Positions 1-8,127 of a stretch of 44,056 nt of DNA are shown piece by piece. Below the pieces are notes generated by a model. It did not search any database, was not told the DNA's origin, and saw only the letters and a program-made list of their open reading frames with translations. A program made the translations under genes and the position numbers. Numbering within the stretch: the first letter of the stretch is position 1; every line of letters starts with the position of its first letter. Source of the DNA: Marinitenerispora sediminis (lineage in GTDB: Bacteria; Actinomycetota; Actinomycetes; Streptosporangiales; Streptosporangiaceae); NCBI RefSeq assembly GCF_003336425.1, contig NZ_QEIO01000033.1:1-44056 (forward strand). The letters run 5' to 3'.

Positions 1-123
1 GGGGTAGGGGGTGGCGGCCGGAGGGGGAGCCGCCGTGCCCGCCCGCCGCCGGTCCGGCGGCGGGCGGAGAGGCGCGGCACCGGACGCGGCAGGGGCTGCC
101 GGAGGTCCTCCGCAACGAAGCGG

Positions 124-149
124 GCCGGCACCCCGTACGGGGCGCCGGC
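124..149 (-). terminator. terminator after glnA
   Basis: A 12-bp inverted repeat (GCCGGCaCCCCG / CGGGGcGCCGGC, one mismatch) lies about 24 nt past the glnA stop. There is no U-run, as is usual for terminators in this window. Nothing else is recognisable in positions 1-172. Confidence 0.6.
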
Positions 150-172
150 CGGGACATCGCAGCCGGGGAGGC

Positions 173-1597
173 TCAGATGTCGTAGTAGAGCTCGAACTCG
201 CGGGGGTGCGGGCGGAGCCGCAGCGAGTCGATCTCCTCGGTGCGCTTGTAGTCCACGTAGGTCTCGATGAGGTCCTGCGTGAACACGCCGCCCTCGAGCA
301 GGTACTCGTGGTCGGCCTCCAGGGTGTCCAGGGCCTCGTCGAGGGACCCGGGCACCTTCTGGATCGCGGTGGCCTCCTCGGGCGGCAGCTCGTAGAGGTC
401 CTTGTCCACCGGCTCCGGCGGCTCGATCTTGTTCTTGATGCCGTCGATGCCGGCCATGAGCAGCGCGGCGAAGGCCAGGTAGGGGTTCGCGGACGGGTCG
501 GGCACCCGGAACTCCAGGCGCTTGGCCTTCGGGTTGGCGCCGGTCAGCGGGATGCGGATGCACGCGGAGCGGTTGCGCTGCGAGTACACCAGGTTGACGG
601 GGGCCTCGAAGCCGGGCACCAGGCGGTGGTAGGAGTTCACCGTCGGGTTGGTCAGCGCCAGCAGCGACGGGGCGTGCTTGAGCAGGCCGCCGATGTAGTA
701 GCGGGCGGTGTCGGACAGCTGCGCGTACCCCGACTCGTCGAAGAACAGCGGCGCGCCGTCCTTCCACAGGCTCTGGTGGACGTGCATGCCGGAGCCGTTG
801 TCACCGAAGACCGGCTTGGGCATGAACGTCACCGACTTGCCGGCCTCGTTCGCCACGTTCTTGACGATGTACTTGTACAGCTGGACGGTGTCCGCGGTCT
901 TCAGCAGGGTGCCGAACCGGAAGTCGATCTCGGCCTGGCCGGCGGTGCCGACCTCGTGGTGCTGGATCTCGACCTCGATGCCCGCCTCGATGAGCGTGCG
1001 GACCATCCGGGAGCGCAGGTCGCTGTAGTGGTCGACCGGCTCGACCGGGAAGTAGCCGCCCTTGTAGCGCGGACGGTAGCCGAGGTTCGCGCTGCCGTTC
1101 TGGGTGCCGGTGTTCCAGGCGCCCTCGACGGAGTCGATGTAGTAGAAGCTCTGGTTTTCCTTCGTCTCGAACCGCACATCGTCGAAGATGTAGAACTCGG
1201 CCTCGGGGCCGAAGAACGCGGTGTCGGCGATGCCGGTGCCCTTGAGGTAGGCCTCAGCCTTGCGGGCGACGTTGCGCGGGTCGCGGCTGTAGGACTCCAG
1301 GGTGAAGGGGTCGTGCACGAAGAACGTCAAGTTCAGCGTCTTGTACTCGCGGAACGGGTCGATCACGGCGGTGCTGAAGTCCGGGAGCAGCAGCATGTCC
1401 GACTCGTGGATGGCCTGGAAGCCGCGGATCGAGGAGCCGTCGAACATGAGGCCATCGCTGAAGGTGCCCTCGGTGACGTTCTCGATGGGGAGCGTGAAGT
1501 GGTGGGTCGCCCCGAACAGGTCCGTGAAACGGACGTCGAGGAACTGGACTCCCTCGCTCCGGGTGTAGGCCAAAAGCTCTTCGGCACTGCTGAACAA
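173..1597 (-). CDS. glnA: glutamine synthetase, type I (GSI-beta)
   Basis: Converts glutamate, ammonia and ATP to glutamine in the cytoplasm as a dodecamer; main ammonium-assimilation enzyme. The 474-residue protein has the usual GSI length. It shows the N-terminal beta-grasp domain, the catalytic segment [24 protein letters not shown] and, near residue 402, the DLYELPPEE segment whose Tyr is the adenylylation site of the beta subtype. The start is TTG at 1597, chosen because an excellent GGAGG (1604-1608) lies 6 nt upstream and the N-terminus MFSSAEELL matches the family. It is transcribed alone towards a hairpin at 124-149. A tandem GlnR-type operator at 1706-1743 implies nitrogen control. 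Confidence 0.97.
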   Translation of the reverse strand: MFSSAEELLAYTRSEGVQFLDVRFTDLFGATHHFTLPIENVTEGTFSDGLMFDGSSIRGFQAIHESDMLLLPDFSTAVIDPFREYKTLNLTFFVHDPFTLESYSRDPRNVARKAEAYLKGTGIADTAFFGPEAEFYIFDDVRFETKENQSFYYIDSVEGAWNTGTQNGSANLGYRPRYKGGYFPVEPVDHYSDLRSRMVRTLIEAGIEVEIQHHEVGTAGQAEIDFRFGTLLKTADTVQLYKYIVKNVANEAGKSVTFMPKPVFGDNGSGMHVHQSLWKDGAPLFFDESGYAQLSDTARYYIGGLLKHAPSLLALTNPTVNSYHRLVPGFEAPVNLVYSQRNRSACIRIPLTGANPKAKRLEFRVPDPSANPYLAFAALLMAGIDGIKNKIEPPEPVDKDLYELPPEEATAIQKVPGSLDEALDTLEADHEYLLEGGVFTQDLIETYVDYKRTEEIDSLRLRPHPREFELYYDI

Positions 1598-1705
1598 GAC
1601 TTACCTCCGTGCAGGTGTAGAGGTCGCGCGGATGGGCTGCCCGCCTCGTCGCGAACACCTGATGACGCCACCTCCCGGCTACGCAACCGACGCTAGGAGC
1701 AGCCC

Positions 1706-1743
1706 ATTTCCGGGCAGTGTCTCCAATGTTTCGCCGATGTTAC
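1706..1743 (-). promoter_or_regulatory. tandem GlnR-type operator of glnA
   Basis: Read on the minus strand the site is GTAAC-n6-GAAAC-n6-GACAC-n6-GAAAT. This is two a-site/b-site pairs matching the Streptomyces GlnR consensus gTnAC-n6-GaAAc repeated twice. It ends about 108 nt upstream of the glnA start, a typical promoter position. GlnR is known to activate glnA under nitrogen limitation; binding here is inferred. Confidence 0.8.
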
Positions 1744-1857
1744 GGGGGTGGTGGTTTTCCCCGTCAGAGGTGTGATCAACCCCGCTGCGGGTAACGCCGG
1801 GGTATTTGAGGTTCCTTGCCCTGCCCGGGGCGGTGGGGAGCGGCGGTCGGCGCCCAG

Positions 1858-1863
1858 TACCGT
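1858..1863 (+). promoter_or_regulatory. -10-like box for leaderless RDD gene
   Basis: TACCGT lies 7 nt before the ATG at 1871, the spacing expected if transcription starts at the ATG. There is no Shine-Dalgarno sequence at usable distance. Confidence 0.45.
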
Positions 1864-1870
1864 GGTCGTC

Positions 1871-2317
1871 ATGGGTGACATCGACGCGGAGTGGGCGGAC
1901 GGTAAAGGATCCTCCCAGGAGTTCAGCTACCGCGGCAACCGGCTCGGGCTGCCGCGTTCCGGTTCCGGTTCCGTACCGGGTTTCGGACGCCGAATCGCGG
2001 CGGTGCTCCTCGACTGGTTACTCAGCGTCGCCGCCGCCGGGCTCTTCTCCGGCGCAGACCCCGCCCAGACGGCCAACACCGCGCTACTGGTCTTCGCGGC
2101 CCAGAACGTCGTGCTGCTGAGCCTGCTCGGCACCACGGTCGGCAGGGGCATGGTGGGCATCCGGGTGGTCGCCACCGGGGAGCGCCGCCTGCCGTGGCCC
2201 GTCGCCGTGCTGGTGCGCACCGTGCTGCTCTGCCTGGTGGTCCCCGCCGTCGTCTACGACCGCGACCAGCGCGGCCTCCACGACCGGGCCGCCGGGACGG
2301 TGACGCAGCGGATCTGA
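1871..2317 (+). CDS. RDD family membrane protein
   Basis: Small (148 aa) integral membrane protein of the RDD family, whose function is largely unknown; some members are linked to ion transport. After a hydrophilic N-terminal segment of about 35 residues comes the RDD signature FGRRIAAVLLDWLL, then three hydrophobic helices (about residues 38-57, 67-85 and 104-123), and the C-terminal DQRGLHDRAAGT end typical of RDD proteins. The ATG at 1871 is preferred over an upstream in-frame ATG at 1748 because the upstream residues look non-coding and overlap the glnA control region. It is divergent from glnA and convergent with the DUF4191 gene. Confidence 0.8.
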   Translation: MGDIDAEWADGKGSSQEFSYRGNRLGLPRSGSGSVPGFGRRIAAVLLDWLLSVAAAGLFSGADPAQTANTALLVFAAQNVVLLSLLGTTVGRGMVGIRVVATGERRLPWPVAVLVRTVLLCLVVPAVVYDRDQRGLHDRAAGTVTQRI

Positions 2318-2371
2318 CGGCGGCACCGGGCGCCCGCACCGCGGAGCGGCCCGCCCGCCGGCCCAACGCGC

Positions 2372-2402
2372 GCGGCCCCCGCCCGGATCGGGCGGGGGCC
2401 GC
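2372..2402. terminator. bidirectional terminator between RDD and DUF4191 genes
   Basis: A perfect 14-bp stem (GCGGCCCCCGCCCG / CGGGCGGGGGCCGC) with a 3-nt loop sits between two convergent genes. Confidence 0.75.
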
Positions 2403-2429
2403 GTCGTCGTGCGGGTACCGGGTGGCGAA

Positions 2430-3161
2430 TCAGCGTCCCTGCTTGGGGCCCTTCGGCATCTTCACACCCTTGGGGATGGGGCCCTTGGGCATCTGCATGG
2501 CCGGCGGCAGCGCCTTGAGGCGGTAGCGCAGCTCCGCGACCTCGGCCTTGCCCAGGTTGCGCGGCAGCTTCAGCATCCGCTTCTGGAGGTCGGCGATGGG
2601 CACCTGGCCCTCGCCCCGGCCGACCTGGACGTCGTAGATGGGAGTGTGGTAGGCGACCCGCGCCACCCGCTTCTTCTCCGCCGCGATGAGCCCCTTCAGC
2701 CGCTGCGGGTCGCCCTCGCCGACCAGCACCACGCCCGGTCGGCCGACCGCGCGGTGCACGATGTCCATGCTGCGGTTGCCGTTCACGCCCGGGTCGACCG
2801 ACCAGTCGCCGCGCATGTTCTCCAGTACCGCCATGCCCGCGCCGAGCTGGCCGTCCAGCATCTGGTACTGGATGCGCTGGGCGCTGCGGGTGAAGAGCAG
2901 GAACCCGGCGATGAAGGCCACCGGGATGCCGAGCAGGATCCAGTACAGCCAGCTCCCGGTGAGGAACCCGCCCAGGACGGCGAGCGCCAGCACGAGCACC
3001 GAGACGCCCACCGCGAGCGGGATGCTCTTGGGGCTCTGCCGGTGCACGAGCTTCGCGACCAGGCCGATCTGCTTGAATCTGCCGGGGGGCTTCTCGGCAC
3101 CGCCCCCGCCCTTGGCGCTGGTCGCCGGGCTGTTCTGGGAGTCCTTGGGCTGCTTCGCCAT
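2430..3161 (-). CDS. DUF4191 membrane protein
   Basis: Conserved actinobacterial membrane protein of unknown function (243 aa). A polar, Lys/Gly-rich N-terminus (1-45) is followed by two adjacent transmembrane helices (about 47-68 and 70-91), then RSAQRIQYQMLDGQLGAG and a cytoplasmic domain of about 150 residues with a basic, Met/Pro/Lys-rich tail (repeated MPKGP). The ATG at 3161 was chosen because family members start with MAKxP; TATCCT lies 6 nt upstream on the minus strand, suggesting leaderless mRNA. In-frame upstream codons run through the lipA terminator. It lies downstream of lipA but is separated from it by that hairpin. Confidence 0.82.
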   Translation of the reverse strand: MAKQPKDSQNSPATSAKGGGGAEKPPGRFKQIGLVAKLVHRQSPKSIPLAVGVSVLVLALAVLGGFLTGSWLYWILLGIPVAFIAGFLLFTRSAQRIQYQMLDGQLGAGMAVLENMRGDWSVDPGVNGNRSMDIVHRAVGRPGVVLVGEGDPQRLKGLIAAEKKRVARVAYHTPIYDVQVGRGEGQVPIADLQKRMLKLPRNLGKAEVAELRYRLKALPPAMQMPKGPIPKGVKMPKGPKQGR

Positions 3162-3167
3162 ACTCCA

Positions 3168-3173
3168 AGGATA
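3168..3173 (-). promoter_or_regulatory. -10-like box for DUF4191 gene
   Basis: TATCCT on the minus strand, 6 nt before the ATG at 3161, fits a leaderless transcript. Confidence 0.5.
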
Positions 3174-3194
3174 TGGGGAGTGGGGGAGCATACG

Positions 3195-3223
3195 TGAAAC
3201 GGCAGCCGGGGGCTGCCGTTTCA
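3195..3223 (-). terminator. terminator after lipA
   Basis: A perfect 13-bp inverted repeat (TGAAACGGCAGCC / GGCTGCCGTTTCA) with a 3-nt loop, between the lipA stop and the DUF4191 start. Confidence 0.75.
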
Positions 3224-3279
3224 GGTTCATTACGTTGTCGCGGACCGCTCCCCGCCGCAGCCGGCCGGAACCCGCCAGG

Positions 3280-4218
3280 TCAGGCCGACACGCGCTCGGC
3301 GCGCCGCTCCACCGCCTGCCGGTACAGCCGGCCGGCGCGGTAGGAGGAGCGCACCAGCGGACCGGACATCACTCCGGCGAAGCCGATCTCCTCGGCCTCC
3401 GCGCTCAGCTCCGCGAACTCCTCCGGCTTGACCCACCGGTCGATCGGGTGGTGCAGCTTGGAGGGGCGCAGGTACTGGGTGATGGTCAGCAGGTCGCAGC
3501 CGGCCTCGTGCAGGTCCCGCATGGCCTGGCTGATCTCGTGGCGCTCCTCGCCCATGCCCAGGATGAGGTTGGACTTGGTGACCAGCCCGTCCTCGCGCGC
3601 CCGGGTGATGACCTCCAGCGACCGCTCGTAGCGGAAACCCGGCCGGATCCGCTTGAAGATCCGCGGCACCGTCTCGATGTTGTGCGCGAGCACCTCCGGA
3701 CGGGACCCGAACACCTCGGCCAGCTGGCCGGGGTCGGCGTTGAAGTCCGGGATCAGCAGCTCGACACCGGTGCCGGGGTTCAGCTCGTGGATCTTGCGGA
3801 CGGTCTCGGCGTACAGCCACGCCCCGCCGTCGTCGAGGTCGTCCCGGGCCACGCCGGTGACGGTGGCGTACTTCAGGCCCATCGTGCGGACCGACTCCGC
3901 CACCTTCAGCGGCTCCCGGCGGTCCAGCGCCGTGGGCTTGCCCGTGGCGATCTGGCAGAAGTCGCAGCGCCGGGTGCACTGGTCACCGCCGATGAGGAAC
4001 GTGGCCTCGCGGTCCTCCCAGCACTCGTAGATGTTCGGGCAGCCCGCCTCCTGGCACACCGTGTGCAGGCCCTCGCGGCGGACCAGCGAGTGCAGCTCGG
4101 TGTACTCCGGCCCCATCTTCGCCTTGATCTTGATCCACGGCGGCTTCTTCTCGATGGGGACCTGGCTGTTGCGGGCCTCGACCCGCAGCAGCTTGCGGCC
4201 CTCTGGAGCGACGCTCAA
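3280..4218 (-). CDS. lipA: lipoyl synthase
   Basis: Radical-SAM enzyme that inserts two sulfurs into the octanoyl chain on E2 and GcvH lipoyl domains. The 312-aa protein carries both [4Fe-4S] motifs: the auxiliary [12 protein letters not shown] (Cys55, 60, 66) and the radical-SAM CTRRCDFC (Cys81, 85, 88). The C-terminal RSSY (about 290-293), whose Ser ligates the auxiliary cluster, is also present. The TTG at 4218 is preferred because it gives the family N-terminus [12 protein letters not shown] and has a GGAAAGG-type RBS; ATG at 4236 is an alternative. It follows lipB by about 100 nt on the same strand; the two steps are consecutive in lipoate biosynthesis. Confidence 0.96.
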   Translation of the reverse strand: MSVAPEGRKLLRVEARNSQVPIEKKPPWIKIKAKMGPEYTELHSLVRREGLHTVCQEAGCPNIYECWEDREATFLIGGDQCTRRCDFCQIATGKPTALDRREPLKVAESVRTMGLKYATVTGVARDDLDDGGAWLYAETVRKIHELNPGTGVELLIPDFNADPGQLAEVFGSRPEVLAHNIETVPRIFKRIRPGFRYERSLEVITRAREDGLVTKSNLILGMGEERHEISQAMRDLHEAGCDLLTITQYLRPSKLHHPIDRWVKPEEFAELSAEAEEIGFAGVMSGPLVRSSYRAGRLYRQAVERRAERVSA

Positions 4219-4320
4219 CGCCTTTCCTTTCCTCATCCCTCGTGGGGTCGTCGTCCTGGGTGGCCTGCGCGGCGGATGAACCGGGAGGCGCACCCGCCCG
4301 GCGCCGTGCGCGGCCGCGGG

Positions 4321-5031
4321 TTACGCGGACGCCGCCGCCGCGAGCGCGGGCAGTTCGGGCGCACCCTCGCTACGCCGGTAGGCGGGTGCTTCCAGCACGT
4401 CGGCCAGGTGGCGCTCGGTGAGCGCGAGCACGTCGGCCACCCGCACCCGGCGCCCCAGCTCGCGCGACAGCGATGTGACTCCGGCGTCGGAGATCCCGCA
4501 CGGGACGATCCGGTCGAACCACGACAGGTCATTGTCGCAGTTGACGGCGAACCCGTGCATCCCGACCCCGCGGGCGATCCGGCAGCCGATGGCGGCGATC
4601 TTCCGCTCGATGAGCCCGCGCCCGGGGTCGGCCGCCAGCCACACGCCGGTGCGCCCCTCGACGCGGATGCCGGTGAGGCCGAACTCGGCGATCGTTCGGA
4701 TGATCGCCTCCTCCAGCATGCGCACGTAGGCGACGACGTCGATCGGCTCGCGCAGCCGCACGATGGGGTAGGCGGTGAGCTGGCCCGGCCCGTGCCAGGT
4801 GATCTTGCCGCCGCGGTCGATGTCGACCACCGGCGCGCCCGGGTCGGTCTGCGGGCGGTCCCACGGGCCGGTGCGCTTGCCGGCCGTGTAGACGGGCTCG
4901 TGCTCGAGCATGAGCACGGTGTCGGGGACGAGGCCGGCGACGCGTCGCCGGTGCAGCTCGCGCTGGAGGTCCCACCCCTCCTGGTAGGGGACCGGGGCGT
5001 CGCCCAGCCAGGCGAATACGAGATCACTCAC
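4321..5031 (-). CDS. lipB: octanoyl-ACP:protein N-octanoyltransferase
   Basis: Transfers octanoate from ACP to the lipoyl-domain lysine, the step before LipA. The 236-aa protein has the conserved GGKITWHGPGQLTAYPI block (74-90), RTGVWLA (127-133), the catalytic Lys144 in ERKIAAIG and the catalytic Cys178 in VPCGISDAGVTS. The GTG at 5031 is preceded by AGGTGG at 5-nt spacing; a GTG three codons upstream is the alternative. It begins only 10 nt after the stop of the TIGR01777 gene, so the two are probably co-transcribed, with lipA following. Confidence 0.95.
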   Translation of the reverse strand: MSDLVFAWLGDAPVPYQEGWDLQRELHRRRVAGLVPDTVLMLEHEPVYTAGKRTGPWDRPQTDPGAPVVDIDRGGKITWHGPGQLTAYPIVRLREPIDVVAYVRMLEEAIIRTIAEFGLTGIRVEGRTGVWLAADPGRGLIERKIAAIGCRIARGVGMHGFAVNCDNDLSWFDRIVPCGISDAGVTSLSRELGRRVRVADVLALTERHLADVLEAPAYRRSEGAPELPALAAAASA

Positions 5032-5041
5032 GCGTTCCACC

Positions 5042-5950
5042 TTACGCCCCGGATCCGCCGCGGATGATGTCGGATAGGGCACCTCGCACCTCCGGGTTCC
5101 GGAAGGAATAACCGGCGTCCAGCAGGCGTTGCGGCCGGACGCGCTGGCTCACGAGGACCGCCTCGTCGGCGAAGCCGCCCAGCGCGGCCCGCACGGCGAG
5201 GGCCGGCGCCGACAGCGCGGCCGGGCGCCGCAGGGCCCGGCCCAGCGCCGAGGTGAACTCCGCGTTGGTCACCGGCTCCGGCGCGCAGAGGTTCACCGGC
5301 CCGGTGAGCTCGGGCCGCTCCAGCAGGAACCGGACGGCGCCCACCTCGTCAGCCAGCGAGATCCAGCTGAGGTACTGCCGGCCGTCGCCGAGCCGTGCGC
5401 CGAGCCCGGCCCGGAACAGCGGCAGCAGGGCGGCGAGCAGCCCGCCCGAGCGCGCCAGCACCACCGCGCTGCGCAGGTGCGCCACCGAGACTCCCGCGCG
5501 CTCGGCCGGCCGCGTGGCGGCCTCCCAGTCGACCACGAGGTCGGCGAGGAAGCCGGTGCCCCTCGGCGTGTCCTCGGTGGCCGTGCGCTCGCCGGTGTCG
5601 CCGTAGAAGCCGACCGCCGACGCCGACAGCAGCCGCGCGGGCGGCCGCTCCATCCGGCCCAGGGCGGCGGCCAGCGCGGCGGTGCCCTGGATCCGGCTCT
5701 CCCGGATCGACGCCTTGCGCGCCCGGGTCCACCGGGCCGGGCCCAGCGGACGCCCCGCCAGGTGCACCACGGCGTCCGTCCCCGCCAGCCCGGAGGTGTC
5801 CACCTCTCCGCCGTAGGGGTCCCAGCCGACCTCTCCCGAGGTGCGCGGTGTCCGCCGCACCAGGTGCAGCACCTCGTGTCCGTCGTGCGCCAGCGACTCG
5901 CTCAGTGCGGTGCCGATCAGCCCCGACGCCCCGGTGATCGCGATCCTCAT
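5042..5950 (-). CDS. TIGR01777 family SDR-type epimerase
   Basis: Extended short-chain dehydrogenase-like protein (302 aa) of the TIGR01777 (YfcH/SulA) family. The N-terminal nucleotide-binding motif is ITGASGLIGTAL (residues 4-15); VVHLAGRPLGPARWT and SASAVGFYGDTGE follow in the usual order, and the C-terminus has the family helix QRVRPQRLLDAGYSFRNPEVRGAL. The substrate is unknown. The start at 5950 (MRIAITGASG) places the first beta strand at the N-terminus. It sits directly upstream of lipB, a common actinobacterial neighbour, but no direct link to lipoate is known. No convincing RBS; TAGGCA lies 7 nt upstream. Confidence 0.9.
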   Translation of the reverse strand: MRIAITGASGLIGTALSESLAHDGHEVLHLVRRTPRTSGEVGWDPYGGEVDTSGLAGTDAVVHLAGRPLGPARWTRARKASIRESRIQGTAALAAALGRMERPPARLLSASAVGFYGDTGERTATEDTPRGTGFLADLVVDWEAATRPAERAGVSVAHLRSAVVLARSGGLLAALLPLFRAGLGARLGDGRQYLSWISLADEVGAVRFLLERPELTGPVNLCAPEPVTNAEFTSALGRALRRPAALSAPALAVRAALGGFADEAVLVSQRVRPQRLLDAGYSFRNPEVRGALSDIIRGGSGA

Positions 5951-6070
5951 GCCCGGGTGCCTACCCGGCCGGGGGCCGGGCCGCACCCCGCGGGGGCCCG
6001 CCACCGGGGTACGTCCGGGGGGTGAATCCCGATGTGGCGCAGAAAACCGCGCGGATTCCCGGGAAACTGG

Positions 6071-6092
6071 TGCGCCCACTGCAGTGGGTGCA
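6071..6092. promoter_or_regulatory. near-perfect 22-bp palindrome, possible operator
   Basis: TGCgCCCACTGCAGTGGGtGCA is symmetric apart from one base pair, with a perfect 14-bp core CCCACTGCAGTGGG. It lies about 120 nt upstream of the TIGR01777-lipB transcription unit. The lack of a loop argues for a dimeric protein site rather than a terminator. The regulator is unknown. Confidence 0.4.
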
Positions 6093-6188
6093 TTACTGTG
6101 AGTGGTGGGCAACGAGCCGCGTGTAAGCGGTGTTGGAACCTCCGGTGGTCCCGTACCGCCGGAAACCGACCTTGGTGATGGGGATCAT
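6093..6188 (-). CDS. possible 31-aa small protein
   Basis: An ATG-initiated frame encodes 31 residues, MIPITKVGFRRYGTTGGSN followed by TAYTRLVAHHSQ. It begins just after the E2 terminator and ends at the palindrome upstream of the TIGR01777 gene. Third positions are mostly G/C, like real genes here, but no RBS is visible and I recognise no family. It could be a leader peptide, an orphan small protein or chance. Confidence 0.2.
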   Translation of the reverse strand: MIPITKVGFRRYGTTGGSNTAYTRLVAHHSQ

Positions 6189-6218
6189 CAGGGGATGGTG
6201 ATTGGTGGGGTGAAGAAA

Positions 6219-6250
6219 AGGGGCGGTACCCGTTCGCGGGTACCGCCCCT
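6219..6250 (-). terminator. Rho-independent terminator after the E2 gene
   Basis: A perfect 14-bp stem (AGGGGCGGTACCCG / CGGGTACCGCCCCT) with a 4-nt loop. On the minus strand it is followed by TTTTCTTC, the clearest U-tract in the window. Confidence 0.85.
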
Positions 6251-6405
6251 CTCCGTGTGCCCGTGTGCCGGGACGGCGCCATGCGGACCGTGGCGGTGCA
6301 CGCTCCCCAGCACGCCGCTGCCGCCGTCGGCCGCCTCCGGACACGGGGACGCCCCGGATGGTCCGCCGGACCGTCCGGGGCGCCCTGCGGTGCCCGTCGG
6401 CGGGG

Positions 6406-7737
6406 CTACGCCAGGCCCAGCTCCGCCTCGAACGCGCCCTCCTCCAGGCGGGCGCGGACGTCGGTGAGGAAGCGGGCCGCGTCGGCGCCGTCGATCAGCC
6501 GGTGGTCGTAGCTCAGCGAGAGGTAGGCCATCGAGCGGACGGCGATGACCTCGCCCAGCTGCGCGTCCTCCACCACCACGGGGCGCTTCACCACGGCGCC
6601 GGTGCCGAGGATGGCCACCTGCGGCTGGTTGATGATCGGCGTCTCGAAGAGCGCACCGGCGCTGCCCGTGTCGGTCAGCGTGAAGGTGCCGCCGCTGAGC
6701 TCGTCGGGGTTGAGGCCGCCGGTGTGCGCGCGCTCGGAGAGGTCGGCGACCTTGCGGGCCAGGCCGCCCAGGTTGAGGTCGCCCGCGTCCTTGATCACCG
6801 GAGCCAGCAGGCCGCGCTCGGTGTCCACCGCGATGCCGAGGTTCTCGATGCTGTGGTAGGTGACCTCCCGCTTGGCGCCGTCGATGACGGCGTTCAGCTT
6901 CGGGTGCGCCTTCAGCGCCTCGACCGTGGCCAGGGCGAAGAACGGGAAGAAGTCCAGCTCCACGCCCTCGCGGGCGGCGAAGTCGGCCGCGGCCTGCTCA
7001 CGGAGCCGGGCGATCCGGGTGACGTCGACCTCGATCACCTGGGTGAGCTGGGCGGAGGTGTGCAGCGACTCCACCATCTGCTCGGCGATGGTCTGGCGCA
7101 GCCGGGTCATCGGCTCCGTGCGGCCGCGCAGCTTGGTGTCGGCGGCGACCACCCGCGGCGCCGCCGGCGCCGCGGCGGCCGGAGCGGCGGGACGCTGCTC
7201 GCGCTGGCGGCGGGCGGCCTCCTGCACGTCCTGCTTGCGGATCCGCCCGCCGACGCCGGTCCCCCGGACGGTGCTCAGGTCGACGCCCTGCTCGGCGGCG
7301 AGCTTGCGCACCAGCGGCGTCACGTAGGCCTCGCCGTTGGTGTCGGTGCCGCTCGCGCGGCCGGTGCCGCTCAGCGTCTCGACGTCCACCGGCGGGGTGG
7401 ACTCCTCACGGCTGGGCCGCGCAGCCGGAGCCGGAGCCCGCTCCGGCTCCGGCTGCGCGGCCTCGGCGGGGGCGGCGGTCTCCGCCGCGGGAGCCTCTCC
7501 CGCGGCGCCGATGAGCGCGATCTCGGCGCCGACCTCGACGGTCTCGTCCTCGGCGACGAGGATCTTGGTCAGGACACCGGCGACCGGCGACGGGATCTCC
7601 GTGTCGACCTTGTCGGTCGAGACCTCGAGGAGCGGCTCGTCGGCCTCGACGGTGTCGCCCTCCTTCTTCAGCCACTGGGTGACGGTGCCCTCAGTGACGC
7701 TTTCGCCCAGCGCGGGCATGGAAATGGAAGTCGGCAT
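6406..7737 (-). CDS. sucB: 2-oxoacid dehydrogenase E2, dihydrolipoamide acyltransferase
   Basis: E2 core of the pyruvate/2-oxoglutarate dehydrogenase system (443 aa). Order: one lipoyl domain (1-75) with the modified Lys43 in STDKVDTE; an Ala/Pro/Glu-rich linker; a peripheral-subunit-binding domain ([17 protein letters not shown] to GGRIRKQDV); a second Ala/Pro linker; and the catalytic acyltransferase domain ending in [16 protein letters not shown] with the HxxxDG active site. Actinobacterial proteins of this type are often labelled SucB but can serve pyruvate dehydrogenase, so substrate is left open. GAGGA lies 5 nt before the ATG. lpdA is upstream on the same strand; lipB and lipA, which build its cofactor, are downstream. 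Confidence 0.95.
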   Translation of the reverse strand: MPTSISMPALGESVTEGTVTQWLKKEGDTVEADEPLLEVSTDKVDTEIPSPVAGVLTKILVAEDETVEVGAEIALIGAAGEAPAAETAAPAEAAQPEPERAPAPAARPSREESTPPVDVETLSGTGRASGTDTNGEAYVTPLVRKLAAEQGVDLSTVRGTGVGGRIRKQDVQEAARRQREQRPAAPAAAAPAAPRVVAADTKLRGRTEPMTRLRQTIAEQMVESLHTSAQLTQVIEVDVTRIARLREQAAADFAAREGVELDFFPFFALATVEALKAHPKLNAVIDGAKREVTYHSIENLGIAVDTERGLLAPVIKDAGDLNLGGLARKVADLSERAHTGGLNPDELSGGTFTLTDTGSAGALFETPIINQPQVAILGTGAVVKRPVVVEDAQLGEVIAVRSMAYLSLSYDHRLIDGADAARFLTDVRARLEEGAFEAELGLA

Positions 7738-7764
7738 GAGTTCCTCTTAGGTGGTTCTGTCCAA

Positions 7765-7848
7765 GCGGCTGCGGAGCGGGATACCAGCCCGGGCGGTTGC
7801 GGAGCGGGAAACCAGCCCGAGCGGCTGCGGAACGGGAAACGGGCGGAC
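7765..7848. repeat. three imperfect 28-bp tandem repeats
   Basis: Three copies begin at 7765, 7793 and 7821, each starting GCGGyTGCGGarCGGGAwAC. They lie between the lpdA terminator and the E2 start, within the untranslated leader of the E2 gene. The function is unknown. Confidence 0.7.
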
Positions 7849-8025
7849 GCTGGGAGCGCTTCTAGAACTGTATGTCCAGCTCAGGCCGGGACCGCCGACC
7901 GGGCGGCGTGCCGCCGCGGTGGTACCGGCGCCTCACTGGCCCGCCGCCGCGCGGACCGCGCCGCCGGCCGGATCGCGGGCCGCCGGGACGTTCGCTGTCA
8001 GCGGGTGGACGGGGAGTCGGGACCC

Positions 8026-8076
8026 GGGCCGCGGTCCGGGCCGCCGGTGGTACCGGCGCGGCCCGGACCGCGGCCC
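8026..8076 (-). terminator. terminator after lpdA
   Basis: A perfect 19-bp inverted repeat starting GGGCCGCGGTCCGG, arms 8026-8044 and 8058-8076, with a 13-nt loop that is itself partly palindromic. It lies 52 nt past the lpdA stop. Confidence 0.7.
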
Positions 8077-8127
8077 CGGTGAAGGGCGGCGCTGCGGAAA
8101 GCCCGGCCCGCTCCGCCGCCCCTCGCG

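Larger units (their letters stand above)
5951..6405. other. intergenic region, E2 gene to TIGR01777 gene
   Basis: 455 bp without an established gene. It holds the E2 terminator (6219-6250), a possible 31-aa frame (6093-6188) and a 22-bp palindrome (6071-6092). Nothing further is recognised. Confidence 0.5.
7738..8127. other. intergenic region, lpdA to E2 gene
   Basis: 390 bp with no supported gene. It contains the lpdA terminator (8026-8076) and three tandem 28-bp repeats (7765-7848). A motif GGTGGTACCGGCG occurs twice (about 7918 and 8047). No promoter was confidently located. Confidence 0.5.
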
